Below, piece by piece: positions 8,699-17,224 of a stretch of 64,000 nucleotides of DNA (the stretch's first letter is position 1; each line of letters starts with the position of its first letter). Below the pieces are notes generated by a model. That model ran no database searches, was not told the origin of the DNA, and saw only the letters and a list, made by a program, of their open reading frames with translations. This DNA comes from Mycobacterium sp. MYCO198283 (lineage in GTDB: Bacteria > Actinomycetota > Actinomycetes > Mycobacteriales > Mycobacteriaceae). The stretch spans positions 186,001 to 250,000 of the forward strand of contig NZ_JAJQJI010000003.1 in assembly GCF_021213805.1 (NCBI RefSeq), read 5' to 3'. The position numbers and the translations under genes are program-made.

Positions 8699-9475
8699 AT
8701 GCCACCTCCCGTCGCGCTGATCACCGGTCCGACGTCGGGCATCGGCGCGGGCTTTGCCCGCCGCTACGCCGCCGACGGCCACGACCTGGTGCTGGTGGCC
8801 CGCAACGAATCGGCGCTCCAGGCGCTCGCCGATGAGCTCCTGGGTTCCCACGGCGCCGACAGCGAGGTGCTGGTCGCCGACCTCGCCGCCGCGCAGGATC
8901 GGGAGCGGGTCGCCGAGCGGCTCGCCCGCGGCGTGGACGTGCTGGTGAACAACGCTGGCTTCGGCACGTCCGGCGAGTTCTGGACGGCCGACCCCGCGCT
9001 GCTGCAGCGCCAGCTCGACGTCAACGTCACCGCCGTCATGCGGCTCACCCGCGCCGCGCTGCCCGCCATGATCGACGCCGGTCGCGGCACCGTCATCAAC
9101 GTGGCGAGCGTCGCCGGGCTGCTGTCGGGCCGCGGCTCCACGTACTCGGCATCTAAGGCGTACGTCGTGTCGTTCTCCGAAGGCCTGGCGGGCGGGCTCT
9201 CCGGCACCGGCGTCACCGTCCACGCGCTGTGCCCGGGCTTCGTCCACACCGAGTTCCACGACCGCGCCGGGATCGACACCGGCAACCGGCCGGCGCTGCT
9301 GTGGCTGCAGGTCGACGACGTGGTGGACGCGTGCCTGGCCGACGTGGCGAAGGGCAGGGTCGTCATCGTCCCGGGCCTGCAGTACAAGGTGCTCACCACC
9401 GCCGGGCGGCTCGTGCCGCGGGAATTGGTGCGGGCGTTGACGAATCGGTTCGGCCAGGGCCGTGGCCGGACCTGA
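8699..9475 (+). CDS. Short-chain dehydrogenase/reductase (classical SDR)
   Basis: 258 aa Rossmann-fold oxidoreductase. [15 protein letters not shown] (residues 10-24) is the dinucleotide-binding glycine motif and ends the first beta strand. [13 protein letters not shown] holds the NNAG motif near 85. The catalytic triad is visible as NVASVAG and YSASKAY (Tyr-x-x-x-Lys). Position 38 is Arg in LVARNESAL, pointing to NADP(H). The substrate cannot be told from sequence. It begins 3 bases after ttfA. In H37Rv the place between ttfA and the Rv0381c gene is occupied by pyrE (Rv0382c), absent here, so this neighbour differs between lineages. Confidence 0.85.
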   Translation: MPPPVALITGPTSGIGAGFARRYAADGHDLVLVARNESALQALADELLGSHGADSEVLVADLAAAQDRERVAERLARGVDVLVNNAGFGTSGEFWTADPALLQRQLDVNVTAVMRLTRAALPAMIDAGRGTVINVASVAGLLSGRGSTYSASKAYVVSFSEGLAGGLSGTGVTVHALCPGFVHTEFHDRAGIDTGNRPALLWLQVDDVVDACLADVAKGRVVIVPGLQYKVLTTAGRLVPRELVRALTNRFGQGRGRT

Positions 9476-9493
9476 GCCGGCGCGACGGCCGTA

Positions 9494-10378
9494 GTGCGCA
9501 GACTGCTTGCCGCGCTGAGCGTGCTGCTGGTGGTCGTCGCGGGCTGCGGAGACGACGACGTCCGGGCCTACGGCGCCGAGACCGCGAAGGTGGGGGAGTC
9601 GCTGGCGCTGCTCGGCTGGAACATCACGCTGGCCAACCTGCGCTTCGACGCCAACCACGTCATGGTCGACGTGGACGCCGCGCCGGCGGAGCCCGGTGCG
9701 CCGCGCGCCAAGCCGGAGGACATCCGGTTCGGGCTCTACGGCACGCTGCCGCATCCGATCGAGGCGACCGGCCTGGGCAGCTGCGACCGCGTGCAGACGC
9801 CGGTGACCGAGCTGTCGGCGACGCCGGACCGCATGACGGGCACGGTCTGCCTCGGCCCGATGAAGGACCAGGCTCCGGTGCGCGGGGTGTACGCCTACTC
9901 GCCCGCCGACCGCATGGCGGGCACGGCCGTCGCCTATCCGGCAGCGTTCCCGGTCGGCGTGCTGCCGACGAGCGCATCGGACACCGGGCTGGTGGTGCAG
10001 ACCACCAGCGTCGAGGCGTTCCGGGCCGACGGCCGCCAGCTCACCGAGGCCGCGCTCGGCGACGCCACGGTGTTCACCGGCAACGGCTACATGCTGCTCG
10101 GCCTCACCATCAGCGGGCTCGCCGAGCGCTACCGCGACGACTCGCTGGCCCGCGGCGGCCCGATGATGGTGGTCGCCGCGCCGACGCTGCCCGGCGAAGG
10201 CCTCAGCTACGCCTGCGAGGCGTACGGCGCGTCGGTGCTCGTGCTGCCCGACACCACGCTCGACGCGGTGAAGACCGAGGTGTCGCTGTGCACGCAGGGC
10301 GAGATCAACGCCGCGCTGCTCTATCCCACGGTGACGGTGGTGGCCACCCACGCCGGGCTGTGGACCAGCCGTGACTGA
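9494..10378 (+). CDS. Conserved mycobacterial lipoprotein (Rv0381c-like)
   Basis: 294 aa from a GTG. A short basic head (RR) and hydrophobic core end in the lipobox VVAGC, giving a lipidated Cys at residue 18, so the protein is expected to be anchored on the outer face of the plasma membrane. The rest is predicted beta-rich with four further Cys (SCDR, TVCLG, YACEA, SLCTQ) that could pair outside the cell. I recognise no enzymatic motif. Position and length match Rv0381c. It overlaps the downstream methyltransferase gene by 8 bases, suggesting translational coupling and an operon clpB-ttfA-SDR-lipoprotein-methyltransferase. Confidence 0.78.
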   Translation: MRRLLAALSVLLVVVAGCGDDDVRAYGAETAKVGESLALLGWNITLANLRFDANHVMVDVDAAPAEPGAPRAKPEDIRFGLYGTLPHPIEATGLGSCDRVQTPVTELSATPDRMTGTVCLGPMKDQAPVRGVYAYSPADRMAGTAVAYPAAFPVGVLPTSASDTGLVVQTTSVEAFRADGRQLTEAALGDATVFTGNGYMLLGLTISGLAERYRDDSLARGGPMMVVAAPTLPGEGLSYACEAYGASVLVLPDTTLDAVKTEVSLCTQGEINAALLYPTVTVVATHAGLWTSRD

Positions 10379-11027
10379 CGATCCCGGACGCGACCCGGGA
10401 CCGACCGAATGGGGAGCCGCGCCCGGCGTCGGGCCCTGGAACGGTCCGCTGCCCGACGACCCGCGCTACGACCCGCAGCTGCTCCGCGACGGCGACACCC
10501 GCAACGTCGTCGACGCCTACCGCTACTGGACGCGCGAGGCGATCGTCGCCGACATCGACCGCCGCCGCCACCGGCTGCACGTCGCGATCGAGAACTTCGG
10601 CAACGACGCCAACATCGGCGCCGTGGTGCGCACCGCCAACGCGTTCGCCGTCGACACCGTTCACATCGTCGGCCGCCGCCGCTGGAACCGGCGCGGCGCC
10701 ATGGTCACCGACCGCTACCAGCGGCTGCGCCACCACGACACCACCGACGAACTGCTGGGGTTCGCGGCGGCCGGGGGGCTGACGGCGGTGGCGGTGGACA
10801 ACGTGCCGGGCGCGGTGCGGCTGGAGGAGACCGTGCTTCCGCGCGACTGCCTGCTGATCTTCGGGCAGGAGGGTCCCGGCATCACCACCGAGGCGCGGCT
10901 CGGCTCGGCGGTGACGGTGTCGATCGCCCAGTTCGGCTCGACGCGCAGCATCAACGCCGCGGTCGCCGCCGGGATCGCGATGCACGCGTGGATCCGGCAG
11001 CATGCCGACCTGACGCAGGCCTGGTAG
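10371..11027 (+). CDS. SpoU/TrmH-family RNA 2'-O-methyltransferase
   Basis: 218 aa from a GTG overlapping the lipoprotein gene by 8 bases. The three SPOUT motifs are clear: NDANIGAVVRTANAFAVD (motif 1, with catalytic Arg), CLLIFGQEGPGI (motif 2) and SIAQFGSTRSINAAVAAGIA (motif 3), which form the knotted SAM-binding site. It should methylate a ribose in tRNA or rRNA; the target is not evident. The first 45 residues are Pro/Asp/Gly-rich and probably disordered. Orthologue of Rv0380c by position and sequence type. Confidence 0.9.
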   Translation: MTDDPGRDPGPTEWGAAPGVGPWNGPLPDDPRYDPQLLRDGDTRNVVDAYRYWTREAIVADIDRRRHRLHVAIENFGNDANIGAVVRTANAFAVDTVHIVGRRRWNRRGAMVTDRYQRLRHHDTTDELLGFAAAGGLTAVAVDNVPGAVRLEETVLPRDCLLIFGQEGPGITTEARLGSAVTVSIAQFGSTRSINAAVAAGIAMHAWIRQHADLTQAW

Positions 11028-11041
11028 GGCAGGATTCGGGC

Positions 11042-12151
11042 ATGGATCAGCAGTGGGCCAATCGGGCCGGTACCGCCGAGACCGCCATCGTCACCCGCCA
11101 CCTGCGACCGCTGTGGCACCTGCCCGGCACGCAGCTCGGCCTCATCGGCTGGCCGCCGTCGTCGCGCGACCGGTGGTTCGCCCGCTGGCACTACTGGTGG
11201 CAGGCGCACCTGTTGGACACGCTGGTCGACGCCGAGGTCCGCGACCCGCAGCCGCAGCGCCGCGCGCGGATCGCCCGGCAGGCCCGCGGTCACCGGCTCC
11301 GCAACCTCGGGCGCTGGACCAACTCCTACTACGACGACATGGCGTGGCTGGCGATTGCGCTGGAGCGGGCCCGTCGCCTCGCCGGCGTCGACCGCGACCG
11401 CGCGCTGCGCACGCTCGCCGAGCAGTTCATGTCCGCGTGGGTGCCCGAGGACGGCGGCGGCATCCCGTGGCGCAAACAGGACCAGTTCTTCAACGCCCCG
11501 TCCAACGGGCCCGCGGGTATCTTCCTCGCCCGCTACGGCAAGCTGCGCCGCGCCCAGCAGCTGGCCGACTGGATCGACGAGACCCTCGTCGACCCGGAAA
11601 CCCACCTGGTCTTCGACGGCATCAAAGCCGGCTCGCTGGTCCGGGCGCAGTACACCTACTGCCAGGGTGTGGTGCTGGGGTTGGAGACCGAACTGGCGGT
11701 GCGCACCAGCGACGGGCGGCACGCCGCGCGGGTGCACCGGCTGATCGACGCGGTCGCCGACCACATGACCACCGACGGCGTCGTCAAGGGCGGTGGCGGC
11801 GGCGACGGCGGGCTGTTCCCCGGCGTGCTGGCCCGCTATCTTGCGCTGGTGGCGACCGACCTGCCCGGCGACACCGACGCCGACGAACACGCCCGCGCGA
11901 CCGCCCGGCGCATCGTGCTCACGTCGGCCGACGGGGCGTGGCAGAACCGGCAGACCGTAGCCGGACTGCCGCTGTTCGGCAACGACTGGACGAAGGCTGC
12001 CCAGCTTCCGCAGGCCGGCGACGAGGGCGGGACATTCGAGGGCGGCGCGGTCAACCCGTCGACGGTGCCCGAACGCGACCTGTCGGTGCAGTTGTCAGGC
12101 TGGATGCTGATGGAGGCCGCGCACGCCGTGACCGAGCGGACCACCCCGTGA
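11042..12151 (+). CDS. Glycoside hydrolase family 76-type protein (putative alpha-1,6-mannanase)
   Basis: 369 aa, starting at the ATG at 11042 rather than an earlier in-frame codon that would run into the methyltransferase gene. The motif TNSYYDDMAWLAIAL holds an Asp-Asp pair (98-99) typical of the (alpha/alpha)6-barrel GH76 endo-mannanases; GGGIPWRKQDQFFNAPSNGP, TYCQGVVLG and GGAVNPSTVPERDLSVQLSG are further barrel segments. GH76 enzymes cut alpha-1,6-mannan, which in mycobacteria is the core of lipomannan and lipoarabinomannan. No signal peptide is visible, so a cytosolic role or a non-classical substrate is possible. It overlaps the next gene by 4 bases (GTGA). Confidence 0.78.
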   Translation: MDQQWANRAGTAETAIVTRHLRPLWHLPGTQLGLIGWPPSSRDRWFARWHYWWQAHLLDTLVDAEVRDPQPQRRARIARQARGHRLRNLGRWTNSYYDDMAWLAIALERARRLAGVDRDRALRTLAEQFMSAWVPEDGGGIPWRKQDQFFNAPSNGPAGIFLARYGKLRRAQQLADWIDETLVDPETHLVFDGIKAGSLVRAQYTYCQGVVLGLETELAVRTSDGRHAARVHRLIDAVADHMTTDGVVKGGGGGDGGLFPGVLARYLALVATDLPGDTDADEHARATARRIVLTSADGAWQNRQTVAGLPLFGNDWTKAAQLPQAGDEGGTFEGGAVNPSTVPERDLSVQLSGWMLMEAAHAVTERTTP

Positions 12152-13104
12152 CCGAACGTCTTGAGCCCTCGCCCGCCACCCGCGCTGAGTCCTCGCCCGC
12201 CACCCGCCCGGCGATCCATTTCCCCGCACGGATCGGCGTGTGGTGGGCCGCCGAGGCGTTCCCGATCAGGACCGCGCAGCAGATCGCCCGCGACATCGAG
12301 GACATGGGCTACGGCTCGCTGTTCATCCCCGAGGTCGGCTTCAAGGAGGTGATGAGCCAGGGCGCGGCGTTCCTGGCCGCCACCGAGCGGCTGATCATCG
12401 GCACCGGTATCGCCAACATCCACGTCCGGCTGCCCGGCGCCGCCGAGATCGGTGCCCGCACCCTCAACGCGCTCCATGACCGGCGGTTCGTGCTCGGGCT
12501 CGGTGTCAGCCACGGCCCGCTCGTCGAGCGCGGCCTCGGCGGCACCTACGCCAAGCCGCTGGCCACCATGCGGTCCTACCTGGAGAAGATGTCGGCGATC
12601 CCCGAGCAGATCGAGCCTGGTCCCGGCCGCCCGGTCCGGCTGCTCGCCGCGCTCGGCCCGAAGATGATCGAGCTGTCGGGCACGCATGCCGACGGCGCGC
12701 ACCCGTACCTGGTGGTGCCGGAGCAGACCCGCGTCACCCGCGACATCCTCGGCCCGGACAAGTGGGTCGTCTCCGAGCAGGCCGTCGTCGTCGGCGGCGA
12801 CGCCGACGAGCAGCGCCGCCGCGCGCACCTGCACCTGGAGGTCTACAGCGGGCTGCCGAACTACCGGAACTCCTGGCTGCGGCAGGGCTTCGACGAATCG
12901 GACCTGGTGCGCGGCGGGTCGGATCGGCTGGCCCGCGCGATCGTGGGGCAGGGGTCGGTCGCGGACGCCGCGGCGGCGGTCACCGCGCACCTCGATGCCG
13001 GGGCCGACCACGTCGTCGTCCAGGTGCTCGGCGACGGCGACCCGGCCTACGACCCGCGGCCGGCGCTGCGCGAGCTCGCCGAGGTGCTACGCCCCGCCTT
13101 CTAG
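12148..13104 (+). CDS. LLM-class (luciferase-like) probably F420-dependent oxidoreductase
   Basis: 318 aa from the GTG at 12148, which overlaps the previous stop (GTGA). A TIM-barrel flavin/F420 fold is suggested by FPARIGVWWAAEAFP, GYGSLFIPEVGF, IIGTGIANIHVR and FVLGLGVSHGPLVE, followed by LLAALGPKMIELSGTHADG, typical of actinobacterial LLM proteins that use deazaflavin F420. The first 20 residues carry a tandem repeat (SPATRAES, SPATRP) not expected in the fold. The substrate is unknown. The 3' end overlaps the convergent DedA gene by 18 bases. Confidence 0.82.
   Translation: MTERLEPSPATRAESSPATRPAIHFPARIGVWWAAEAFPIRTAQQIARDIEDMGYGSLFIPEVGFKEVMSQGAAFLAATERLIIGTGIANIHVRLPGAAEIGARTLNALHDRRFVLGLGVSHGPLVERGLGGTYAKPLATMRSYLEKMSAIPEQIEPGPGRPVRLLAALGPKMIELSGTHADGAHPYLVVPEQTRVTRDILGPDKWVVSEQAVVVGGDADEQRRRAHLHLEVYSGLPNYRNSWLRQGFDESDLVRGGSDRLARAIVGQGSVADAAAAVTAHLDAGADHVVVQVLGDGDPAYDPRPALRELAEVLRPAF
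12163..12210 (+). repeat. 24-bp tandem repeat, two copies, at the LLM N-terminus
   Basis: Units at 12163-12186 and 12187-12210 each encode E-(P/S)-S-P-A-T-R-(A/P); they differ at one base in the first half and in the last codon. The repeat is in frame and lies in the disordered head, so copy-number change would be tolerated. Confidence 0.8.
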
Positions 13105-13824
13105 GTACGGGGAGTCGACGGCGGGCTCGTCGCCGCTGGTGCCGAGCCGGCTGGCCGCGCGGCGCCGCTTGTAGTACTCGACGACCATCGGGGCCACCGA
13201 CACCAGCACGATCGCGATGAAGATCGGTTCGAGCAGCTTCTGGATGATCTCGAACTGGCCCAGCCAGTAGCCGATCAGCGTCAGCCCGACGCCCCAGACG
13301 ACGGCGCCGAGGATGTTGTAGAACGCGAACACCGGGTACTTCATGCGGGCGGCGCCCGCGGTGAGGGGCGCCAGCGTCCGCACGATCGGTACGAAGCGGG
13401 CGATGACGATGGCGAACGGGCCGCGCTCCTCGAAGAAGACGTGCGCCTGGTCCAGATACTTCTGCTTGAGCACCCGGGCGTCCGGCTTGAACATCGCGGT
13501 ACCGACGTTGCGGCCGATCCAGTAGCCCACCTGCCCGCCGGCGATGGCCGCGAGCGGGATGAACACCAGCAGCTGCCAGAGCTGGAAGTTGACGGGTTCG
13601 GCGCCCCGTTCGGCGGCGGCGGCGGTGCCGGCGGCCAGCATGCCGGCGACGAACAGCAGGGAATCGCCCGGGAGCACCGGGAACAGCACGCCGGACTCGA
13701 CGAAGATCACCACCAGGAGCCCCACCAGCGCCCAGGTTCCGAAGTAGCCGAGCAGCGTCATCGGGTCCAGGAAGTCCGGCATCAGCGCCAACTGATCGCC
13801 GGCGGCCGCGAGGGTGGAGGTCAT
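13087..13824 (-). CDS. DedA/VTT-domain membrane protein (Rv0364-like)
   Basis: 245 aa from the ATG at 13824. Several hydrophobic segments surround the family motifs: VIFVESGVLFPVLPGDSLLFVAGML near residue 40-65, and RFVPIVRTLAPLTAGAARM near 150, whose Arg residues are the conserved basic pair of DedA proteins. DedA proteins are proposed proton-coupled transporters or scramblases for undecaprenyl phosphate or phospholipids. The C-terminus is charged and cytoplasmic. It is divergent from fba (105-base gap), the same relation as Rv0364 and Rv0363c in H37Rv, and overlaps the convergent LLM gene by 18 bases. Confidence 0.88.
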   Translation of the reverse strand: MTSTLAAAGDQLALMPDFLDPMTLLGYFGTWALVGLLVVIFVESGVLFPVLPGDSLLFVAGMLAAGTAAAAERGAEPVNFQLWQLLVFIPLAAIAGGQVGYWIGRNVGTAMFKPDARVLKQKYLDQAHVFFEERGPFAIVIARFVPIVRTLAPLTAGAARMKYPVFAFYNILGAVVWGVGLTLIGYWLGQFEIIQKLLEPIFIAIVLVSVAPMVVEYYKRRRAASRLGTSGDEPAVDSPYLEGGA

Positions 13825-13929
13825 GGCACCCCAAGATACCGGCGGCGCCGCGTCGGCCCGGCGCGCCGCTTCACAACGCAACGCGCACTCACCCGGTGAA
13901 CTCGGCGCTGACCTGCGATACTTCGGCTC

Positions 13930-14964
13930 ATGCCGATCGCCACCCCGGGGGCCTACGCCGAGATGCTGGATCGCGCGAAGAACGACGGCTACGCCTTCCC
14001 CGCCGTCAACTGCACCTCGTCGGAGACCATCAACGCCGCCATGAAGGGCTTCGCCGACGCCGGCAGCGACGGCATCATCCAATTCTCCACCGGCGGTGCG
14101 GAATTCGGCTCCGGGCTGGGCGTCAAGGACATGGTGACCGGGGCCGTCGCGCTCGCCGAGTTCGCCCACGTGGTGGCGGCGCGCTATCCGGTGACCGTCG
14201 CGCTGCACACCGACCACTGCCCGAAGGACAAACTCGACAGCTATGTGCGGCCGCTGCTGGCGCTGTCGGAGGAGCGGGTACGCGCGGGCCGCGACCCGCT
14301 GTTCCAGTCGCACATGTGGGACGGGTCCGCGGTGCCCGTCGACGAGAACCTGGCGATCGCGCAGGAGCTGCTCGCCCGGGCCGCCGCGGCGAAGGTCGTG
14401 CTCGAGGTGGAGATCGGCGTGGTCGGCGGCGAGGAGGACGGCGTCGAAGCCGAGATCAACGACAAGCTCTACACCACCGACGAGGACTTCGAGAAGACCG
14501 TCGACGCCCTCGGCGCGGGTGAACGCGGCCGCTACCTGCTGGCCGCGACGTTCGGCAACGTGCACGGCGTCTACAAGCCGGGCAACGTGACGCTGCGGCC
14601 CGAGGTGCTGGCCGCGGGCCAGCGCGTGGCCGCCGCCAAGCTCGGGTTGCCCGCCGACGCCACGCCGTTCGACTTCGTGTTCCACGGCGGCTCCGGCTCA
14701 CTCAAGAGCGAGATCGAGGAGTCGCTGCGCTACGGCGTGGTGAAGATGAACGTCGACACCGACATGCAGTACGCGTTCACCCGGCCCGTCGCCGCGCACA
14801 TGTTCACCCGCTACGACGGCGTGCTCAAGGTCGACGGCGAGGTGGGCGACAAGAAGGCCTATGACCCGCGCAGCTATCTGAAGCAGGCGGAGGCGGCGAT
14901 GAGCGCCCGGGTGGTCCAAGCGTGCCAGGACCTGCACTCGGCCGGCCGGAGCATTTCCCGTTAG
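13930..14964 (+). CDS. fba: Class II fructose-1,6-bisphosphate aldolase
   Basis: 344 aa, the same length as the M. tuberculosis enzyme. It cleaves fructose-1,6-bisphosphate to dihydroxyacetone phosphate and glyceraldehyde-3-phosphate in the cytosol. Zinc and catalytic residues are visible in VALHTDHCPK (Asp and His near residues 95-96), VLEVEIGVVGGEEDG (Glu), TFGNVHGVYKPG (His near 212) and FVFHGGSGS (His near 252), followed by NVDTD for phosphate binding. The start follows a divergent gap shared with the DedA gene. The stop overlaps the convergent membrane protein gene by 4 bases. Confidence 0.97.
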   Translation: MPIATPGAYAEMLDRAKNDGYAFPAVNCTSSETINAAMKGFADAGSDGIIQFSTGGAEFGSGLGVKDMVTGAVALAEFAHVVAARYPVTVALHTDHCPKDKLDSYVRPLLALSEERVRAGRDPLFQSHMWDGSAVPVDENLAIAQELLARAAAAKVVLEVEIGVVGGEEDGVEAEINDKLYTTDEDFEKTVDALGAGERGRYLLAATFGNVHGVYKPGNVTLRPEVLAAGQRVAAAKLGLPADATPFDFVFHGGSGSLKSEIEESLRYGVVKMNVDTDMQYAFTRPVAAHMFTRYDGVLKVDGEVGDKKAYDPRSYLKQAEAAMSARVVQACQDLHSAGRSISR

Positions 14965-15752
14965 CTACCGGGCGCCTGGCAGATCTTCCACTCGTTGTCG
15001 GTGAACTGCAGGTCGAAGCTGCGGGTGGACTTCACCGACGGGTCCTTCGCCATGAAGGTGGTGACGTTGGCTTCGGCGTGGTCGCCGTTCACCACCACCT
15101 GGTCGATGCTGGCGATGACCGGATACTCCTTGGCCTTCATGACCCGGTCGTGGGTGGTCTTCCAGGACGCCTCGTTGATCTTGACGTAGCCGTCGCGCTT
15201 GGTGCCGCAGGTCATGCTGCGCAGCTTTGCGAGGTCGCCGCGCTTGATGGCCGCGCCGAACTCCATGATGGTGTCGCGGACCGCGTCCTCCTTGGACTTG
15301 GCGGTGTCGCCCCCGCGGGTCAGCAGCATGGTGCCGAGCACGGCGACGGCCGCCAGCGCGGCGATCACCAGCACCACGGCCACGATCCAGCCCCAGGGCC
15401 GGTGGCGCCCCGGCGGCTTGTGGCCGGGTTCGCGCGGCGGCACGGTCTGCGGCGGCGGCTTGGTCGGAGGTGGCGGGGCGGCCGCCGCGAACACCTCGGT
15501 GGCGGGTTCCTGCGGCGGCGACGACGCGATGACCTGTGTGGACCCGGCGTCGAAACCGGGTGCGGTGAACCGCCGCTCGCTGCCGTGGTGGTCCTCCCCG
15601 CCGCCGGGCTGCGGCGCGGCGGCGAACACCTCGGTGGGGGCCGCCGACGGATCCTCGCCGCGGTTGACCGGCATCTCATCGGTGGGCGCCTCGGGATCCG
15701 AGGGGCTCCCCGGGGAAGTGCCGTACTGGTCGGGCCCTGGTGGGTTCGACAT
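14961..15752 (-). CDS. Single-pass membrane protein, Rv0361-like, with Cys-pair domain
   Basis: 263 aa. Residues 1-120 are a Pro/Glu/Ala-rich cytoplasmic tail containing two TEVFAAA segments (an internal near-repeat). A transmembrane helix is at about 122-145, followed by an extracytoplasmic domain of about 115 residues. As in the genes at 4070 and 41496, the domain starts with a helix (EDAVRDTIMEFGAAIKRGD), has an early Cys (SMTC) and ends with WKIC, a likely disulfide. It fits Rv0361 by position next to fba, but the magnesium transporter gene mgtE (Rv0362) that lies between them in H37Rv is missing. Function unknown; the long tail could be a phosphorylation or scaffold region. Confidence 0.8.
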   Translation of the reverse strand: MSNPPGPDQYGTSPGSPSDPEAPTDEMPVNRGEDPSAAPTEVFAAAPQPGGGEDHHGSERRFTAPGFDAGSTQVIASSPPQEPATEVFAAAAPPPPTKPPPQTVPPREPGHKPPGRHRPWGWIVAVVLVIAALAAVAVLGTMLLTRGGDTAKSKEDAVRDTIMEFGAAIKRGDLAKLRSMTCGTKRDGYVKINEASWKTTHDRVMKAKEYPVIASIDQVVVNGDHAEANVTTFMAKDPSVKSTRSFDLQFTDNEWKICQAPGS

Positions 15753-15858
15753 GCGCTGCGGGTCCTTGCTGCTGTGCGGGCGAACTCTGCGGTGAGCTTA
15801 TCCACTGCGGGTGACGGGTGGTGCGGAGCGCGCCGGGCCGTGCGGCCACAATGGGGCC

Positions 15859-16275
15859 ATGACGCGCATGGGTGATCTCCTCGGTCCCGACCCGGTCCTG
15901 CTGCCCGGCGACGACGACGCCGAATCCGAGCTGCTCGCCGGCGCCGACCCGGCCCAGGTGGCCGCCGACCATCCGACCGCCTCGATCGCGTGGGCCGCGC
16001 TCGCCGAGGCCGCGCTCGCCGACGGCGCGGTGATCACCGCCTACGCCTACGCCCGCACCGGCTATCACCGGGGGCTGGACCAGCTGCGGCGCAACGGCTG
16101 GAAGGGCTTCGGCCCGGTGCCCTACCGCCATGAACCGAACCGCGGCTTCCTGCGTTGCGTGGCGGCGCTGGCGCGGGCGGCGCAGCACATCGGCGAGGAC
16201 GACGAGTACCAGCGCTGCCTGGACCTGCTCGACGACTGCGACCCGCAGGCGCGCGGCGAGCTCGGCGTCGGCTAG
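15859..16275 (+). CDS. DUF3151 family protein (Rv0360c-like)
   Basis: 138 aa from the ATG at 15859 (MTRMGDLLGPDP), with another ATG three codons later. The protein is helical and acidic, with PTASIAWAALAEAAL and AYAYARTGYHRGLDQLRRNGWKGFGPVPY, which reads as a TPR-like helical pair characteristic of this actinobacterial family. It is cytosolic, with no signal peptide. The function is undescribed as far as I know. Position between the Rv0361-like and Rv0359/Rv0358-like genes matches Rv0360c. It is divergent from the Rv0361-like gene and abuts the convergent CDF gene with no gap. Confidence 0.82.
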   Translation: MTRMGDLLGPDPVLLPGDDDAESELLAGADPAQVAADHPTASIAWAALAEAALADGAVITAYAYARTGYHRGLDQLRRNGWKGFGPVPYRHEPNRGFLRCVAALARAAQHIGEDDEYQRCLDLLDDCDPQARGELGVG

Positions 16276-17169
16276 TCACCAGTCGGTGTGCTTGCGGCAG
16301 TCCTCGGCGTTCTCCGGCGGCTCCACCTGCACGGTCGCGTGGTCGAGCCCGCGGGCGGCCATGACGGCGCGGGCGTCGTCGAGCACCCGGGCGGCGTCGT
16401 CGCAGCTGGTCAGGTGGGCGGTGGCCATGTCCTTGCCGGGGACCAGCGTCCACACGTGCAGGTCGTGAACGTCGGTGACGCCGTCGACGGCGGCCAGCGC
16501 GCCGCGCAGCTCGTCGACGTCGATGTGCTTCGGTGACGTCTCGGACAGGATCCGCAGCGCCGCCCGCGCCAGCGACAGCGCGCGCGGCAGCACCCACAGC
16601 GCGACGAACACCGCGACGACCACGTCGGCGTAGGGCCAGCCGGTGGTGACGGTGACGATGCCGGCGATCAGCACGCCGATGCTGCCGACGGTGTCGGCGA
16701 CGACCTCGGTGTAGGCGCCGCGCACCGCGAGGCTCTGTTGCGACGACGACCGCAGCAGCAGCATCACCGCGGCGTTGGCCACCATGCCGGCCAGCGCGAC
16801 GACGACCAGCGGCACGCCGGGGATCTCGGGTGCCCCGCCGAGCCGATGCACCGCCTCGTAGAGCACGAAGCCGGCGACGCCCAAGAGCAGTGCCGCATTG
16901 GCGACCGCGGCGAACACCTCCGCGCGGTGCCAGCCGTAGGTGCGCGCCGGCGACGCGCCGCCGTGGCTCGCGAGCAGCACGGCGACCACACCCATGAACA
17001 TCGCGACGAGGTCGGTGAGCATGTGGCCGGCGTCGGCGAGCAGCGCGATCGAGTCGATGCGCAGCGCGGTGACGAGCTCGACGACGAAGAACACCGTGAG
17101 GATCGCGGCGCCGGCGAGCAGCCGGCTCACCCGCGCGTCGGTGTGGCCGTGCTGGTGTCCGGCGCCCAT
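16276..17169 (-). CDS. Cation diffusion facilitator (CzcD/ZitB-type zinc exporter)
   Basis: 297 aa with six transmembrane helices. The His-rich N-terminus (GAGHQHGHTDAR) and the TM2/TM5 metal site (HMLTD near residue 49 and EVVADTVGS near 158, giving the HxxxD and ExxxD pattern of zinc/cobalt CDF proteins) are clear. The C-terminal cytoplasmic domain has VDGVTDVHDLHVWTLVPGK, the typical metal-sensing ferredoxin-like fold. It would export Zn2+ (possibly Co2+ or Cd2+) in exchange for protons. It lies back-to-back with the DUF3151 gene stop and has no counterpart at this place in H37Rv, so it is a lineage addition. Confidence 0.9.
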   Translation of the reverse strand: MGAGHQHGHTDARVSRLLAGAAILTVFFVVELVTALRIDSIALLADAGHMLTDLVAMFMGVVAVLLASHGGASPARTYGWHRAEVFAAVANAALLLGVAGFVLYEAVHRLGGAPEIPGVPLVVVALAGMVANAAVMLLLRSSSQQSLAVRGAYTEVVADTVGSIGVLIAGIVTVTTGWPYADVVVAVFVALWVLPRALSLARAALRILSETSPKHIDVDELRGALAAVDGVTDVHDLHVWTLVPGKDMATAHLTSCDDAARVLDDARAVMAARGLDHATVQVEPPENAEDCRKHTDW

Positions 17170-17224
17170 GTGACGAATCTATGCGGGTCTGCGCATGTGT
17201 CGCAAGGGTTCGGCGCGAGAGCTC

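Noticed and set aside
7814..10351. An 845-codon minus-strand frame opposite ttfA, the SDR gene and the lipoprotein gene
   Set aside because: Spans three well-supported genes on the plus strand; composition is that of an antisense shadow.
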